Positions 37,951 to 47,731 of a stretch of 64,000 nt of DNA are shown one piece after another; the stretch's first letter is position 1, and every line of letters starts with the position of its first letter. A program made the position numbers and the translations under genes. The stretch is from contig CAVTBM010000009.1 of the NCBI GenBank assembly GCA_963732905.1, forward strand, positions 186,001 through 250,000. Reading direction: 5' to 3'. A model generated the notes under the pieces. That model was not told where the DNA came from. It worked only from the letters and a program-made list of their open reading frames with translations, and searched no databases. This DNA is from DASQZK01 sp963732905. GTDB lineage: Bacteria; Bacteroidota; Bacteroidia; Bacteroidales; GCA-2748055.

Positions 37951-38691
37951 ATGGAAAAGAAAACGGCAGTTGTTACCGGTGGGGGATCCGGTATAGGATT
38001 TGCAATCGCACAAAAATTTTGCAAAAAAGGTGTTCAGACCTTTATTATAGGGAGAAACAGAACGAAGCTGGATGAGGCGTGTCAAAAGCTTGGTCCGTTC
38101 AGTGCCGGTATTCAGGCCGACCTTTCATTGCTGAATACCATACCTTCCATGGTTGAACGGATCACCAGCCAGTTTGGACATATCGATATTCTCGTCAACA
38201 ACGCCGGCATCCACCACAAGGCGATGATGACTGAGGTTACAGACAGTGATTATCAGAAGGTTGTACTCACTAACCAGACAGCTGTGTTTACATTGTCCCG
38301 TGAAGTGGCACGGGTCATGATCCGGCAGAAATCAGGCGTCATCCTGAACATCAGTTCCATGGCTTCACAGTACGGCATTCCGAAAGTCATCGGGTATACC
38401 GCTTCCAAATCGGCTGTTGAAGGTATGACAAGGGCCATGGCTGTGGAATTATCTCCACTGGGTATCCGTGTGAACTGTCTGGCCCCGGGGTTCATTGCCA
38501 CGGAAATGTCAATGAAGGCCCTGGACAATGATCCTGAACGCAGCCAAAAAGTTTTAAGCAGGACGCCCATGGGACGCCTGGGCACTCCTGAAGAGGTCGC
38601 GGATGCAGCATATTTTCTTTGTTCCGACGAATCCGGTTATATTACCGGCGTGGTATTACCCGTTGACGGCGGGAATTCGGTAGGTTTTTAA
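37951..38691 (+). CDS. Short-chain dehydrogenase, likely D-mannonate oxidoreductase
   Basis: This 246-residue classical SDR has the NAD(P)-binding TGGGSGIG (9-16), NNAG (83-86), catalytic Ser135/136, Tyr149 and Lys153 (YTASK), and the usual C-terminal YITGVVLPVDGG. By sequence alone it is FabG-like. Because it lies 10 bases upstream of mannonate dehydratase and next to an alpha-glucuronidase, the most economical role is interconverting fructuronate and mannonate, a step done by UxuB in enteric bacteria. This is an inference from context. Gluconate 5-dehydrogenase or another sugar SDR are alternatives. Confidence 0.75.
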   Translation: MEKKTAVVTGGGSGIGFAIAQKFCKKGVQTFIIGRNRTKLDEACQKLGPFSAGIQADLSLLNTIPSMVERITSQFGHIDILVNNAGIHHKAMMTEVTDSDYQKVVLTNQTAVFTLSREVARVMIRQKSGVILNISSMASQYGIPKVIGYTASKSAVEGMTRAMAVELSPLGIRVNCLAPGFIATEMSMKALDNDPERSQKVLSRTPMGRLGTPEEVADAAYFLCSDESGYITGVVLPVDGGNSVGF

Positions 38692-38701
38692 TATTATCGG
38701 G

Positions 38702-39922
38702 ATGATTACCTTACAAAAAACATGGCGGTGGTTCGGGGAAAATGATCCGGTTACCCTGGGTGATCTTCGGCAAATGAACATTGAAGGGGTGGTAACCGCA
38801 CTCTACGATGTGCCTCCCGGCGCTGCATGGAAGAAAGAGGAAATCCGGAGGATGAAGAAGACGATTGAGGATGCCGGCTTGCTGTGGAATGTGGTGGAAA
38901 GCCTGCCGGTAGCTGAAGGGATCAAGCAACATACAGCAGATTATGACCGACTGACGGAGAACTACCGGACCTCACTCATTAACCTTGGGGAGAACGGCAT
39001 CCGGACCGTATGCTACAATTTTATGCCTGCCATTGACTGGGTGCGGACTGAAATTGATTATGCCCTGCCCAATGGAACGGCGGTAATGTATTTCAACCGT
39101 CTGAAATTTATCGCCTTTGACCTCTTCATCCTCAGGCGACCGGATGCTGAAAAGGATTATACGACTGAGGAACGAGAGCGTGCCTACGGGCTTTTTACAA
39201 GCCTGCCCGAAAAAGAAGCGGAGGAACTGGCTTATAATATTATTGTAAGGACACAGGCATTTATTCATGGAGAAAGTTATCGGGGAAATGAGGCTGACTA
39301 TAAACAGGGGTTTCTCAACCGGCTGGGTGCATACCGTGATATTGACAGTGGCCGGCTGAGAAAGAACCTGCTGACTTTCCTGGGAGACATCCTACCGGTG
39401 GCGGAACAATATGACCTTAACCTGTGCATCCATCCCGACGATCCTCCCTTTCCTGTGCTCGGTCTTCCAAGGATTGTAAGCACTTTCGATGATCTTAATG
39501 AAATATTTTCACATGTCCCTTCTCTGAATAATGGTCTCACTTTCTGCAGCGGTTCACTCTCCATAAGGAAGGACAACAACCTTGAGCAAATTGCAGAAAC
39601 CTTTGCTAACCGGATCCACTTTGCCCACCTGAGGAATAATATCCTCCTGGACAACGGCGATTTCCGCGAGTGCGGTCATCTCGAAGGCGATGCCAACCTG
39701 CCGGCCCTTGTCCTCATCCTGCTGAAGGAGATGCAACGCCGAAAGGCAGCCGGTCGCAAAGATTACCGCATTCCCGTCCGTCCCGACCACGGGGTTAAGA
39801 TGCTGGATGATTTCCGGAGGGACTCTCCTCCCGGATATCCGTTGATCGGGAGGTACAGGGGGCTGATGGAGATTGCGGGCGTGGAAAAATGCCTGATGTC
39901 CTTGGAAATGTTAAAGATGTAA
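38702..39922 (+). CDS. uxuA: Mannonate dehydratase
   Basis: This 406-residue protein matches the full length of UxuA. Recognised segments are the N-terminal WRWFGENDPV, the metal and substrate region NLCIHPDDPP (about 240-249), TFCSGSLS with the conserved Cys (about 280-287), and the late His/Asp-containing RPDHG segment (361-365). It dehydrates D-mannonate to 2-keto-3-deoxygluconate in hexuronate breakdown. It is coupled to the SDR gene 10 bases upstream and converges with GH67. Together these support use of glucuronic acid released from glucuronoxylan. Confidence 0.94.
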   Translation: MITLQKTWRWFGENDPVTLGDLRQMNIEGVVTALYDVPPGAAWKKEEIRRMKKTIEDAGLLWNVVESLPVAEGIKQHTADYDRLTENYRTSLINLGENGIRTVCYNFMPAIDWVRTEIDYALPNGTAVMYFNRLKFIAFDLFILRRPDAEKDYTTEERERAYGLFTSLPEKEAEELAYNIIVRTQAFIHGESYRGNEADYKQGFLNRLGAYRDIDSGRLRKNLLTFLGDILPVAEQYDLNLCIHPDDPPFPVLGLPRIVSTFDDLNEIFSHVPSLNNGLTFCSGSLSIRKDNNLEQIAETFANRIHFAHLRNNILLDNGDFRECGHLEGDANLPALVLILLKEMQRRKAAGRKDYRIPVRPDHGVKMLDDFRRDSPPGYPLIGRYRGLMEIAGVEKCLMSLEMLKM

Positions 39923-39985
39923 GAGTGAAAAATTTTTCACCTTTCCGATTTTATCCTGCCATGATCAGCAGGAATTTCCCCGGAT

Positions 39986-42145
39986 CTAAATTCCCGGTGC
40001 ATACGGGAAACTCCTCTTCTCATACTCCTCCAGTTTACCTTCCGGCTGTTCTGTTTCCGCAGGGAAAGGCATTCCGGAGAACTGCTGAAAATACAACAGG
40101 CAGGCATTTCGCCACCAACGGGCTTCCTTTTGCTGGATATGAAGGAATGCTTTTACCTGGTTGAACCGGATATTGTCGATATCCCCTTCAAGCGTTATCC
40201 AAAGCTCATTCATACGATCCACGGCGTTTACGCCCTGGTCATATTTCAGGCACAGCTCATCCCACAGGTTCTGCCCCGATTTCATTTTGTAATTCCATGG
40301 CAGATGGTGAAACCACAGCAGGAATTCATCGGGGCAGGAGGCAGGATCGCCATATTTTTCCTGTACTTCAGGGGCATACTGGGCAAGAGCGTTACTGCCT
40401 GTTACTGTCCGGTCAAAGCCGACGCCGGCACTGTCTGCCCGGTGATAATACACGGCTGTCCAGTCGGGACGGCCGCCGCTGACCCAGGGACCGGGACCGT
40501 AATGGTGGCCGCGGGCCATAATATGATGCAGTCCCAGCGGAGTCATGTAGTCAACAGCTGCCTCACGCGATGGCAGCATGATCTGTTCGATGGTTTCCAC
40601 CACATCGGGTGAATGGCCAAAGGTTTGTTTGATCCATTCCCCGGCGATCTCCTTTGAGGTCAGCTCATGGTCCCAGGCCAGCCGCCCAAAGGCATACCAG
40701 TTAGCCTGACCGAAGAGGTGACCTGTCCAGTTGCAGTCGGTGCCGATGTTCGATACCCCTGCAATGGCCGAGAGCTGGTGATTGTCGAGCGACCCATCGA
40801 TGACCTTTGCAACAGTTGACCCCTTTCCTTTAGCATAGGTATCCGATTCCAGGCATTCTTTGAAAAGCTTGGCCAGGTAAACAAGGTGAGTGCCCTGCCC
40901 GAGGTATTCCTGTGTGATCTGGAACTCCATGGCCAACGGTGTGTGTGGCATGGCACCAAAAAGGGGATGAAAAGGTTCGCGCGGCTGAAAGTCGATGGGG
41001 CCGTTCTTTACCTGGATAAGGACATTGTCATGGAATTTGCCGTCGAGAGGTTTAAATTCATTATATGCCTGTTTGGCACGGTCGTCGGGAACCTCTCCTG
41101 AATATACAAAGGCCCGCCACATTACTATCCCGCCATGTGGTGCAAGCGCTTCGGCCAGCATGTTGGCCCCATCGGCATGAGTTCGTCCGTAATCCTGCGG
41201 TCCAGGCTGACCTTCGGAATTGGCCTTGACAAGGAAACCGCCGAAATCGGGAATAGAGCGGTAGATCTCATCTGCTTTGTCTTTCCACCATTTCCGAACT
41301 TCAGGTTCCAGTGGATCGGCTGTAGGCAGACCACCCAGTTCGACAGGTGCACTGAACCGGGCAGTGAGGTAAACCCTGATACCGTAAGGACGGAAAACAT
41401 CTGCCAGGGCTGCCACCTTTTGGATAAACTGCGGTGTAAGCACCCAGGAACTGGCATTCACATTGGTCAGCACTGTACCGTTGATGCCGACGGAGGCGTT
41501 GGCACGGGCATAATCAATATAGCGGGGATCAATATAATCAGGCAGACGGGGCCAGTCCCAGATGGAAAATCCGGCATAACCCCGTTCCACTGTGCGGTCG
41601 GGATTGTCCCAGTGATCGAGCATGCGCAGTTTGATGCGGGGTGTTTCGGTAACGGGTAATGAAGGCAGGTAGAGGCTTGTCTGCAGCAAACGGAGAAGGT
41701 GGAATGTGCCGTAAAGGTCTCCGATGGGAGTATTGGCTGCTATGGCCAGGTATTTTTTCCGGCCATGTGTGATGTAGCCGATGTAAAAGCCTTCGGGGCC
41801 CAGCGGTTTAAGAAGGCTTATGACCCCGGGGGTATTTAGAAACGGATTGGTCTGTGGAGTTCCGATGATCAGTGTGGCGTCCTTGGGAGAAGCGCTGGTG
41901 AAAGAAGGATTCCGTCTTGTTAGCCCCCAGCTTGCACGGCTGAGTTCATTCCGGATGACAGCCAGCGTGGGGGAGGATCCCGGAAGATATAAAGTCTTCA
42001 GGATGCTGCTGATCATGGTTTTCTGCCCGGCATCATCCACGGGCGAATAGCGAAGCCACAGGTTGTAGCCGTTGTCAGCATACAGACCGGGAGGTGAAAG
42101 ATACAGGAAGGTAAGCAACAATATGGTAAATGCCTTTGATTTCAT
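39986..42145 (-). CDS. GH67 alpha-glucuronidase
   Basis: This 719-residue exported enzyme has a signal peptide (about 1-23) and the complete GH67 layout: a small N-terminal beta domain (to about 165), a TIM barrel and a C-terminal helical domain. The three catalytic acids known from the family are found at consistent spacing: Glu311 in KANSEGQPGP (acid), with Asp385 (NGPIDFQPREP) and Glu413 (ITQEYLG) as the base pair. GH67 removes 4-O-methyl-glucuronic acid from the non-reducing ends of xylo-oligosaccharides, usually in the periplasm or cytoplasm. It converges with uxuA, whose pathway uses the product. It is divergent from the LacI regulator. Confidence 0.95.
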   Translation of the reverse strand: MKSKAFTILLLTFLYLSPPGLYADNGYNLWLRYSPVDDAGQKTMISSILKTLYLPGSSPTLAVIRNELSRASWGLTRRNPSFTSASPKDATLIIGTPQTNPFLNTPGVISLLKPLGPEGFYIGYITHGRKKYLAIAANTPIGDLYGTFHLLRLLQTSLYLPSLPVTETPRIKLRMLDHWDNPDRTVERGYAGFSIWDWPRLPDYIDPRYIDYARANASVGINGTVLTNVNASSWVLTPQFIQKVAALADVFRPYGIRVYLTARFSAPVELGGLPTADPLEPEVRKWWKDKADEIYRSIPDFGGFLVKANSEGQPGPQDYGRTHADGANMLAEALAPHGGIVMWRAFVYSGEVPDDRAKQAYNEFKPLDGKFHDNVLIQVKNGPIDFQPREPFHPLFGAMPHTPLAMEFQITQEYLGQGTHLVYLAKLFKECLESDTYAKGKGSTVAKVIDGSLDNHQLSAIAGVSNIGTDCNWTGHLFGQANWYAFGRLAWDHELTSKEIAGEWIKQTFGHSPDVVETIEQIMLPSREAAVDYMTPLGLHHIMARGHHYGPGPWVSGGRPDWTAVYYHRADSAGVGFDRTVTGSNALAQYAPEVQEKYGDPASCPDEFLLWFHHLPWNYKMKSGQNLWDELCLKYDQGVNAVDRMNELWITLEGDIDNIRFNQVKAFLHIQQKEARWWRNACLLYFQQFSGMPFPAETEQPEGKLEEYEKRSFPYAPGI

Positions 42146-42542
42146 CTTTGCAAATGTTTGAGAAGAAAGATGATGATCAATGATACGAATTTTATTCTAA
42201 CTGACCAAGATGTGAGGAAGCATCAATGAAAGCTGATTCAGAAGTACCAAGAAATTAATTAGTTTAATTGCTGCTATAACGTAATTTGCCCTATATCCCT
42301 AATTTGAACGGTTGATGCCTTGCCTATTTCGTCGGGATATAATTTTCCATCTTCCATGCGGTAAATTAAATTTCAGCGTAATTTACTCACAGGAATGTCC
42401 TTTGCTTATTTTTTCAGAGAAAGCAGGGGTCCTGTTTCCGCCTGTCTTCCGGATCTTCATCGTTTAACTGGAATAAGTAATCAGGTATTGCAATATACCG
42501 GTTAAACCCTTATATTTAAGTCGCCTGAAAAATGTTAAACGT
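42146..42542. promoter_or_regulatory. Divergent promoter region between GH67 and the LacI regulator
   Basis: About 400 AT-rich bases separate two divergent starts. A short CG-centred palindrome, ACCGGT, lies about 45 bases before the regulator start. LacI-type operators are CG-centred palindromes, but this one is too short to claim. Confidence 0.35.
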
Positions 42543-43580
42543 ATGACAAAAAAGGATGGTAAAAATGCCACCATCAATGATCTGGCCAGCCGGTCGGGAG
42601 TGTCGGTGATGACCGTGTCGAGGTATTTTAACCAGCCGGAGAAGGTGAGTGAACGCACGAAGAAAAAGATCAGTATTGCGATTGAACGGCTCAACTATCA
42701 TCCCAATGAACTGGCACGTTCACTCATCATGAAAAAGACGTTTACCATCGGGGTAGTGGTACCCGATATCAGGAACCCTTTCTTCAATACCATGTATCAT
42801 GAGATCGATCAGTTCGTGAGACCAAAGCGGTACAAACTTTTGCTGTGTAATACGCAGGAAGATGAAGAGGAGGAGATCAGAGCCTTGCATACTTTGCTGA
42901 GCCGCGCAGTCGACGGGATCATTATTGCACCTGTCACTACTAAAGCCATCACCTTGTTGCAGAAGCAAAAAACGCCTTTTGTACTCGTCGACCGTGATTT
43001 TGAAGGAATGAATGCAGATTATATCGGGTGTGATCATTACAAGGGAATGTGTACGGCCACGGAGCACCTCATTGGCCTGGGACACCGGGATATCGCCCTG
43101 TTGGCGGGTCCGTCTCATCTTTACCCTTTTCAAATGAGGATCAGGGGGTACCAGGATACTCTCATGCAGCACGGTATTGAAGCTGTGCCAGGATTTATTC
43201 GTCATGTTGAGATCACAGGAGTGAAAAATGCCCGGGATGCCTGTCATCAATTGCTCAGCAGGGAACATCGTCCCACAGCCATTATCGCTTCCAACAATAA
43301 CATAGGTTCAGGCGCACTGAAGGCGATTTTTGAGTCAGGGCTTTCCGTTCCTGAAGATATTTCATTCATTGTTTTTGATAAGATCAATGGTTATGACGTG
43401 ATCAGGCCACAGATAACCTGTATCGTCCAGCCGCTCGAATTTATCGGCCGGAATGCAGCCGCGTTCATCCTGGAGAGGATAGGGAATCCGGGAACTTCGA
43501 CACAGAGGGCTGTCATCATGCCGGAGTTGCTCGTCGGTAACTCATGCAAGCGGCATCCAAATGCAGTTCATCAACCATAA
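42543..43580 (+). CDS. LacI-family transcriptional regulator
   Basis: This 345-residue regulator has an N-terminal LacI helix-turn-helix (ATINDLASRSGVSVMTVSRY at 9-28, hinge helix PNELARSLIM) and a periplasmic-binding-like effector domain (TIGVVVPDIRNPFFNTMYHEI; CDHYKGMCTATEHLIGLGHRDI; PTAIIASNNNIGSGALKAIFESG). It presumably senses a sugar or oligosaccharide. It precedes the GH172, GH116 and GH43 genes on the same strand by 68 bases and is divergent from GH67, so either side could be its regulon. Confidence 0.93.
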   Translation: MTKKDGKNATINDLASRSGVSVMTVSRYFNQPEKVSERTKKKISIAIERLNYHPNELARSLIMKKTFTIGVVVPDIRNPFFNTMYHEIDQFVRPKRYKLLLCNTQEDEEEEIRALHTLLSRAVDGIIIAPVTTKAITLLQKQKTPFVLVDRDFEGMNADYIGCDHYKGMCTATEHLIGLGHRDIALLAGPSHLYPFQMRIRGYQDTLMQHGIEAVPGFIRHVEITGVKNARDACHQLLSREHRPTAIIASNNNIGSGALKAIFESGLSVPEDISFIVFDKINGYDVIRPQITCIVQPLEFIGRNAAAFILERIGNPGTSTQRAVIMPELLVGNSCKRHPNAVHQP

Positions 43581-43648
43581 GTTGAAATGATCAGAATACA
43601 GAAAGGAAGATGAAACATATAAATTATTAACTAACGAACCTTACCATT

Positions 43649-44848
43649 ATGAAACCAACCAAACATCTCCTATGGCTGGCAACAGGGTTTTACCTGCTCA
43701 GCTTTGTCCTTCCATCCGTTGTTCAGGCCCAGACTCCAGGCGCACTTTCTGACCTGGCCGTGATTCGTGACAATGTTAAGAGCAAACGAATCAGCAGTTA
43801 TGACCGGACAGGTGGCAATGGCGACAATGTCGGTAATATCAAAGACGGTGAAAAGCGGATCCTTGCCGATATTAAGGGTTCGGGTGTCATCACCCACATA
43901 TGGATCACCATTGCACCACCGCCCCACCAGCTTAGCCGGAATGACATCATCCTCAGAATGTACTGGGACGGTAATGATTACCCTTCGGTTGAGTCGCCCA
44001 TCGGCCCGTTTTTTGGGCAGGGCTGGGATGAATCCTACGCTTTCAGTTCACTGCCTCTGTCGGCAAACCCGCTGCTGGGCAGGGCTATGGTCTGCTACTT
44101 TAAGATGCCTTTCCGTAAAGGCGCCAGGATTGAGATCGAGAATCAGTCGGGTAAGACGATCCAGGCCTTCTATTATTACATTGATTACCTCGAGACACCG
44201 GTGGATGACCATTTAGGCTATTTCAACGCCTGGTACAATCACCAGATAACGGAAGCTCCTGAAACCGGTGAAAATGAGTGGGGCAGCCTGTCGCCGGAAA
44301 CCGGGGTTAATCCTGGAGGAGAAAGAAATTATGTCATCCTCGACACACAGGGAAAAGGACAATATGTCGGCGTGAATTATTATGTCAACAATCCCGGACC
44401 CATCTGGTATGGGGAAGGTGATGATATGTTCTTTATTGACGGTGACAAGACGCCGACTCTTAACGGAACCGGTACTGAAGATTTTTTCAACACCTCCTGG
44501 AGTCCAAAAACGGCCTTCTGTGAACCTTACTTCGGCTATCCGAGGGTTAATGACACGTTCGGATGGATGGGCCGCACCCATCTGTACCGGTTTAACATTG
44601 AAGATCCGGTGTATTTTGATAAGTCATTGAAGGTTACCATTGAGCACGGACATAACAACTGTCTCACGCTCGACCTGGCAAGTGTGGCTTACTGGTACGC
44701 CTCTGCGCCTGCAAAACTTCAGCCGATTCCCGATAAGCAAGGGCGGAAGTTCATGCCTGAGAACTCCGTAACCGATATCAACCGTTGGAGGGATGCCTGG
44801 CGAAAAGCCCATGGCAATGGTCCGCAATTGTGGGGGAATGAGAGATAA
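43649..44848 (+). CDS. GH172 (DUF2961) glycoside hydrolase
   Basis: This 399-residue protein has a signal peptide (ending VVQAQ) and a full DUF2961 double jelly roll, starting with KRISSYDRTGGNGDN. Glu256 (WYGEGDDMFF) and Glu277 (GTGTEDFF) are 21 residues apart, the same spacing as the two catalytic glutamates of characterised GH172 enzymes. The family includes alpha-fructofuranosidases, difructose-anhydride enzymes and D-arabinofuranosidases. The substrate here is not fixed. It is 71 bases upstream of a GH116-like lipoprotein on the same strand. Confidence 0.88.
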   Translation: MKPTKHLLWLATGFYLLSFVLPSVVQAQTPGALSDLAVIRDNVKSKRISSYDRTGGNGDNVGNIKDGEKRILADIKGSGVITHIWITIAPPPHQLSRNDIILRMYWDGNDYPSVESPIGPFFGQGWDESYAFSSLPLSANPLLGRAMVCYFKMPFRKGARIEIENQSGKTIQAFYYYIDYLETPVDDHLGYFNAWYNHQITEAPETGENEWGSLSPETGVNPGGERNYVILDTQGKGQYVGVNYYVNNPGPIWYGEGDDMFFIDGDKTPTLNGTGTEDFFNTSWSPKTAFCEPYFGYPRVNDTFGWMGRTHLYRFNIEDPVYFDKSLKVTIEHGHNNCLTLDLASVAYWYASAPAKLQPIPDKQGRKFMPENSVTDINRWRDAWRKAHGNGPQLWGNER

Positions 44849-44919
44849 GGACACTGCGCACTGAAATTTTTCAATCATATATTTCCAAGCACTATTAAAC
44901 ACCGAATAAATCCACAACC

Positions 44920-47502
44920 ATGAGACGTATTACATTTTTCATCTTTATTCTACTGGCACTTGGGTCATGCAGCCGCGATCAGTCTTCCGGCCATGAATCA
45001 AAGGGCCACAACTTCAACGGACCCTACACGGGTGATAATCTGAACAGGGTGGCATTCCCGATTGGGGGCATTGGCGCCGGTATGTTTTGTCTCGATGGCA
45101 ACGGGGCATTTTCGCACATGTCGGTAAGACATACGCCGGATGTCTTTAACAGCCCTTTTATATTTGCCGCTGTTTCAGTTAAAGGACTGGAGAACGGGGC
45201 GAAAATTCTGGAAGGACCGGTGCAATCCTGGAAGATTTTTGGCAGTCCGAATACCGGGACAGGATCGAATGTTTTCGGGGTACCACGGTATTCTGATGCC
45301 AGCTTCGAAGCCCGTTTTCCCTTCGGAGAAGTCAAGCTCACCGACAAAGAGATGCCGGTAGACGTGGATATCAAAGGCTGGAGCCCTTTCATACCTACGG
45401 ATCCTGACAATTCCAGCCTTCCGGTTGGAGGTGTTGAATATACCTTCAAAAATACCTCTTCAAAGGAAGTCGAAGCTATGTTTTCCTTCAACTCCGAGAA
45501 TTTTATGCATGTGACCGAACATTCGGAGTGGGGAGGCATACCCATTGGCGGCGATTCTATCGGCGCAATCCAAAACGGATTTGTTCTGGATCAGTCGTGC
45601 TTTCCAAACAAGCCTGAATACAAAGGTGACTTTGCTGTTTTTACCGATGATCCTGATGTTGTGGTCGATCATTGCTGGTTCAGGGGCGGGTGGTTCGACA
45701 GCCGGACGTTACTGTGGAAAAACATTAAGAACCTGACCCCTGAGTCAAATCCTGTAACCCGGGGTGCAAAGGGTGCTTCCATCTCGGTTCCTTTCAAACT
45801 TAAACCCGGCGAATCCAGGACAATAAAAGTTTACCTTGCCTGGTACGTACCTCACTCCAACCTTCGTATCGGATGGTCACCGGTGGATAGCGCTGCCAAA
45901 GCCCAGTTAAAACAGCTGACATGTACTTCGGCTTCCTGTAATTGTTCTTCGGTAAGTTCATATTTCTTTGAACCCTGGTACGATAGTAAATTCAGTGATA
46001 TAAACGAAATTACCAATTACTGGCTGACCAACTACAACGATCTGAAAGCCAAGTCAGAGTTGTTCACAAACACATTTTACGGGTCAGATATCCCTGATGA
46101 AGTAAAGGAAGCTGTGGCTGCCAACCTTACCATTCTGAAATCTCCGACGGTACTGCGCCAGAAGGACGGTAAACTCTGGGCATGGGAAGGCTGCCACGAC
46201 CTTGGCGGCTGTTGTTACGGTTCATGTACGCATGTCTGGAATTATGCTCAGGCCATATCTCATCTTTTCCCGTCCCTGGAAAGATCTCTGAGGGAGACGG
46301 AATTTCATGAAGACCAAAGCACTGCAGGGCATCAGACCTTCAGGGCTAACCTGCCCATCCGCGAAACAGGCCACTCTTTTTATGCCGCATCCGACGGACA
46401 GCTGGGTGGCATCATGAAGGTATACCGTGAATGGCAGATCTCCGGAAATACAGAATGGCTCAAAGCGCTATGGCCCAAAGTCAAACAAAGTCTCGACTAT
46501 TGTATTGAAGACTGGGACCCTCGGCATACAGGAGCACTTGAAGAACCTCATCATAATACGTACGATATTGAATTCTGGGGTCCCGACGGAATGTGTACCA
46601 GTTTTTATCTTGGTGCCCTGACCGCCGGCATTGAAATGGGCAAGGCTCTTGACGATGTCCAGCCCCTTTACAAGGAACTTCTGGACAAAGGGATTAAACG
46701 AATGAGCACCGAACTATATAACGGTGAATATTTTATCCAAAAAGTACAATGGAAAGGACTGAATGCTCCCGATCCGGTGGAAGCATCAAAGCAAAGTTTT
46801 GGCGGGAACTATTCACCCGAAGCTCTAAAAGTGCTGGAAAAGGAGGGTCCGAAGTACCAGTATGGCGACGGCTGTATCAGTGACGGCGTTTTAGGTTTCT
46901 GGCTGGCTGAAATGTGTGGTGTGCCCATGTTGATGGACAGCACTAAAGTATTAAGTCACCTTAATTCAGTGTATAAATATAACTTCAGAACCGATCTGAG
47001 TAATCATGTCAATCCCCAAAGGGCTGGATATGCTTACGGACATGAGGGAGGTCTGCTGATCTGTACGTGGCCGAATCACGATGAGCCCACCTTTCCCTTC
47101 GTGTACAGCAACGAGGTGTGGACAGGGATCGAATACCAGGTCGCCTCACACCTGATGATGATGGGTGAAAAACAGGAAGGACTTAATATCGTAAAGGAAT
47201 TGCGCAAACGGTATGACGGCCGCATCCGCAATCCTTTTGACGAATACGAATGTGGTCACTGGTACGCCAGGGCTATGTCGAGTTACGGCCTGTTGCAGGG
47301 TCTTACCGGCATTACCTATAATGCCCTTACACAAACCATGACCGTTGATTCCCGTGCCGGTAACAATTTTAAATGTTTTTTCAGCTGTGAGACCGGTTTT
47401 GGATTTGCAGGTCTGAAAAACGGCAAACCATTTGCCGATGCGAAATACGGGACGTTCATGGTCAAACATTTTGTTGTGGACGGGAAAACCGTGGATATGT
47501 AA
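44920..47502 (+). CDS. GH116-like (DUF608) glycosidase, lipoprotein
   Basis: This 860-residue protein has a lipobox ending ALGSC (Cys17). An N-terminal beta domain (about 36-330, LNRVAFPIGGIGAGMFCLDGNG) matches the GBA2 N-terminal type. The C-terminal (alpha/alpha)6 domain (about 385-850) matches DUF608/GH116. The conserved HHNTYD (544-549) and the acidic CISDGVLGFW (Asp655 as candidate acid) are visible. GH116 contains beta-glucosidases, beta-xylosidases and N-acetylglucosaminidases. A lipid anchor places it in the periplasm or on the outer membrane. A paralogue with a different export signal lies at 49080-51683. Substrate uncertain. Confidence 0.82.
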   Translation: MRRITFFIFILLALGSCSRDQSSGHESKGHNFNGPYTGDNLNRVAFPIGGIGAGMFCLDGNGAFSHMSVRHTPDVFNSPFIFAAVSVKGLENGAKILEGPVQSWKIFGSPNTGTGSNVFGVPRYSDASFEARFPFGEVKLTDKEMPVDVDIKGWSPFIPTDPDNSSLPVGGVEYTFKNTSSKEVEAMFSFNSENFMHVTEHSEWGGIPIGGDSIGAIQNGFVLDQSCFPNKPEYKGDFAVFTDDPDVVVDHCWFRGGWFDSRTLLWKNIKNLTPESNPVTRGAKGASISVPFKLKPGESRTIKVYLAWYVPHSNLRIGWSPVDSAAKAQLKQLTCTSASCNCSSVSSYFFEPWYDSKFSDINEITNYWLTNYNDLKAKSELFTNTFYGSDIPDEVKEAVAANLTILKSPTVLRQKDGKLWAWEGCHDLGGCCYGSCTHVWNYAQAISHLFPSLERSLRETEFHEDQSTAGHQTFRANLPIRETGHSFYAASDGQLGGIMKVYREWQISGNTEWLKALWPKVKQSLDYCIEDWDPRHTGALEEPHHNTYDIEFWGPDGMCTSFYLGALTAGIEMGKALDDVQPLYKELLDKGIKRMSTELYNGEYFIQKVQWKGLNAPDPVEASKQSFGGNYSPEALKVLEKEGPKYQYGDGCISDGVLGFWLAEMCGVPMLMDSTKVLSHLNSVYKYNFRTDLSNHVNPQRAGYAYGHEGGLLICTWPNHDEPTFPFVYSNEVWTGIEYQVASHLMMMGEKQEGLNIVKELRKRYDGRIRNPFDEYECGHWYARAMSSYGLLQGLTGITYNALTQTMTVDSRAGNNFKCFFSCETGFGFAGLKNGKPFADAKYGTFMVKHFVVDGKTVDM

Positions 47503-47600
47503 TAATATCCCGGCAGGACGTATTTTCGACGGGCTGTCGTGAATTCGGAATAAACCGGATTATCGGTCGGTTTTCGAAATATGGAAATACATTGGATTAT

Positions 47601-47640
47601 CGGTTGGTAGCGGCAAGGAATGCCTTGCTACTACCAACCG
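47601..47640. repeat. Long hairpin, 18-bp stem, between the GH116-like and GH43 genes
   Basis: CGGTTGGTAG..GCAAGG (47601-47618) pairs with CCTTGC..CTACCAACCG (47623-47640), with only two internal mismatches and an AATG loop. A direct repeat GGATTATCGGT(C/T)GGT occurs at about 47558 and 47594. No T-run follows on either strand, so it is not a classical terminator. It may be a small mobile or REP-like hairpin, or an mRNA structure in the GH43 leader. Confidence 0.55.
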
Positions 47641-47731
47641 TTCAGTACATGAATAATTCGAAAAACCGATGAATATTTTTTTTCAAGCAATATTTTTGGA
47701 CAAATTTGTAATTGCAAGTAAAATTCACCAA

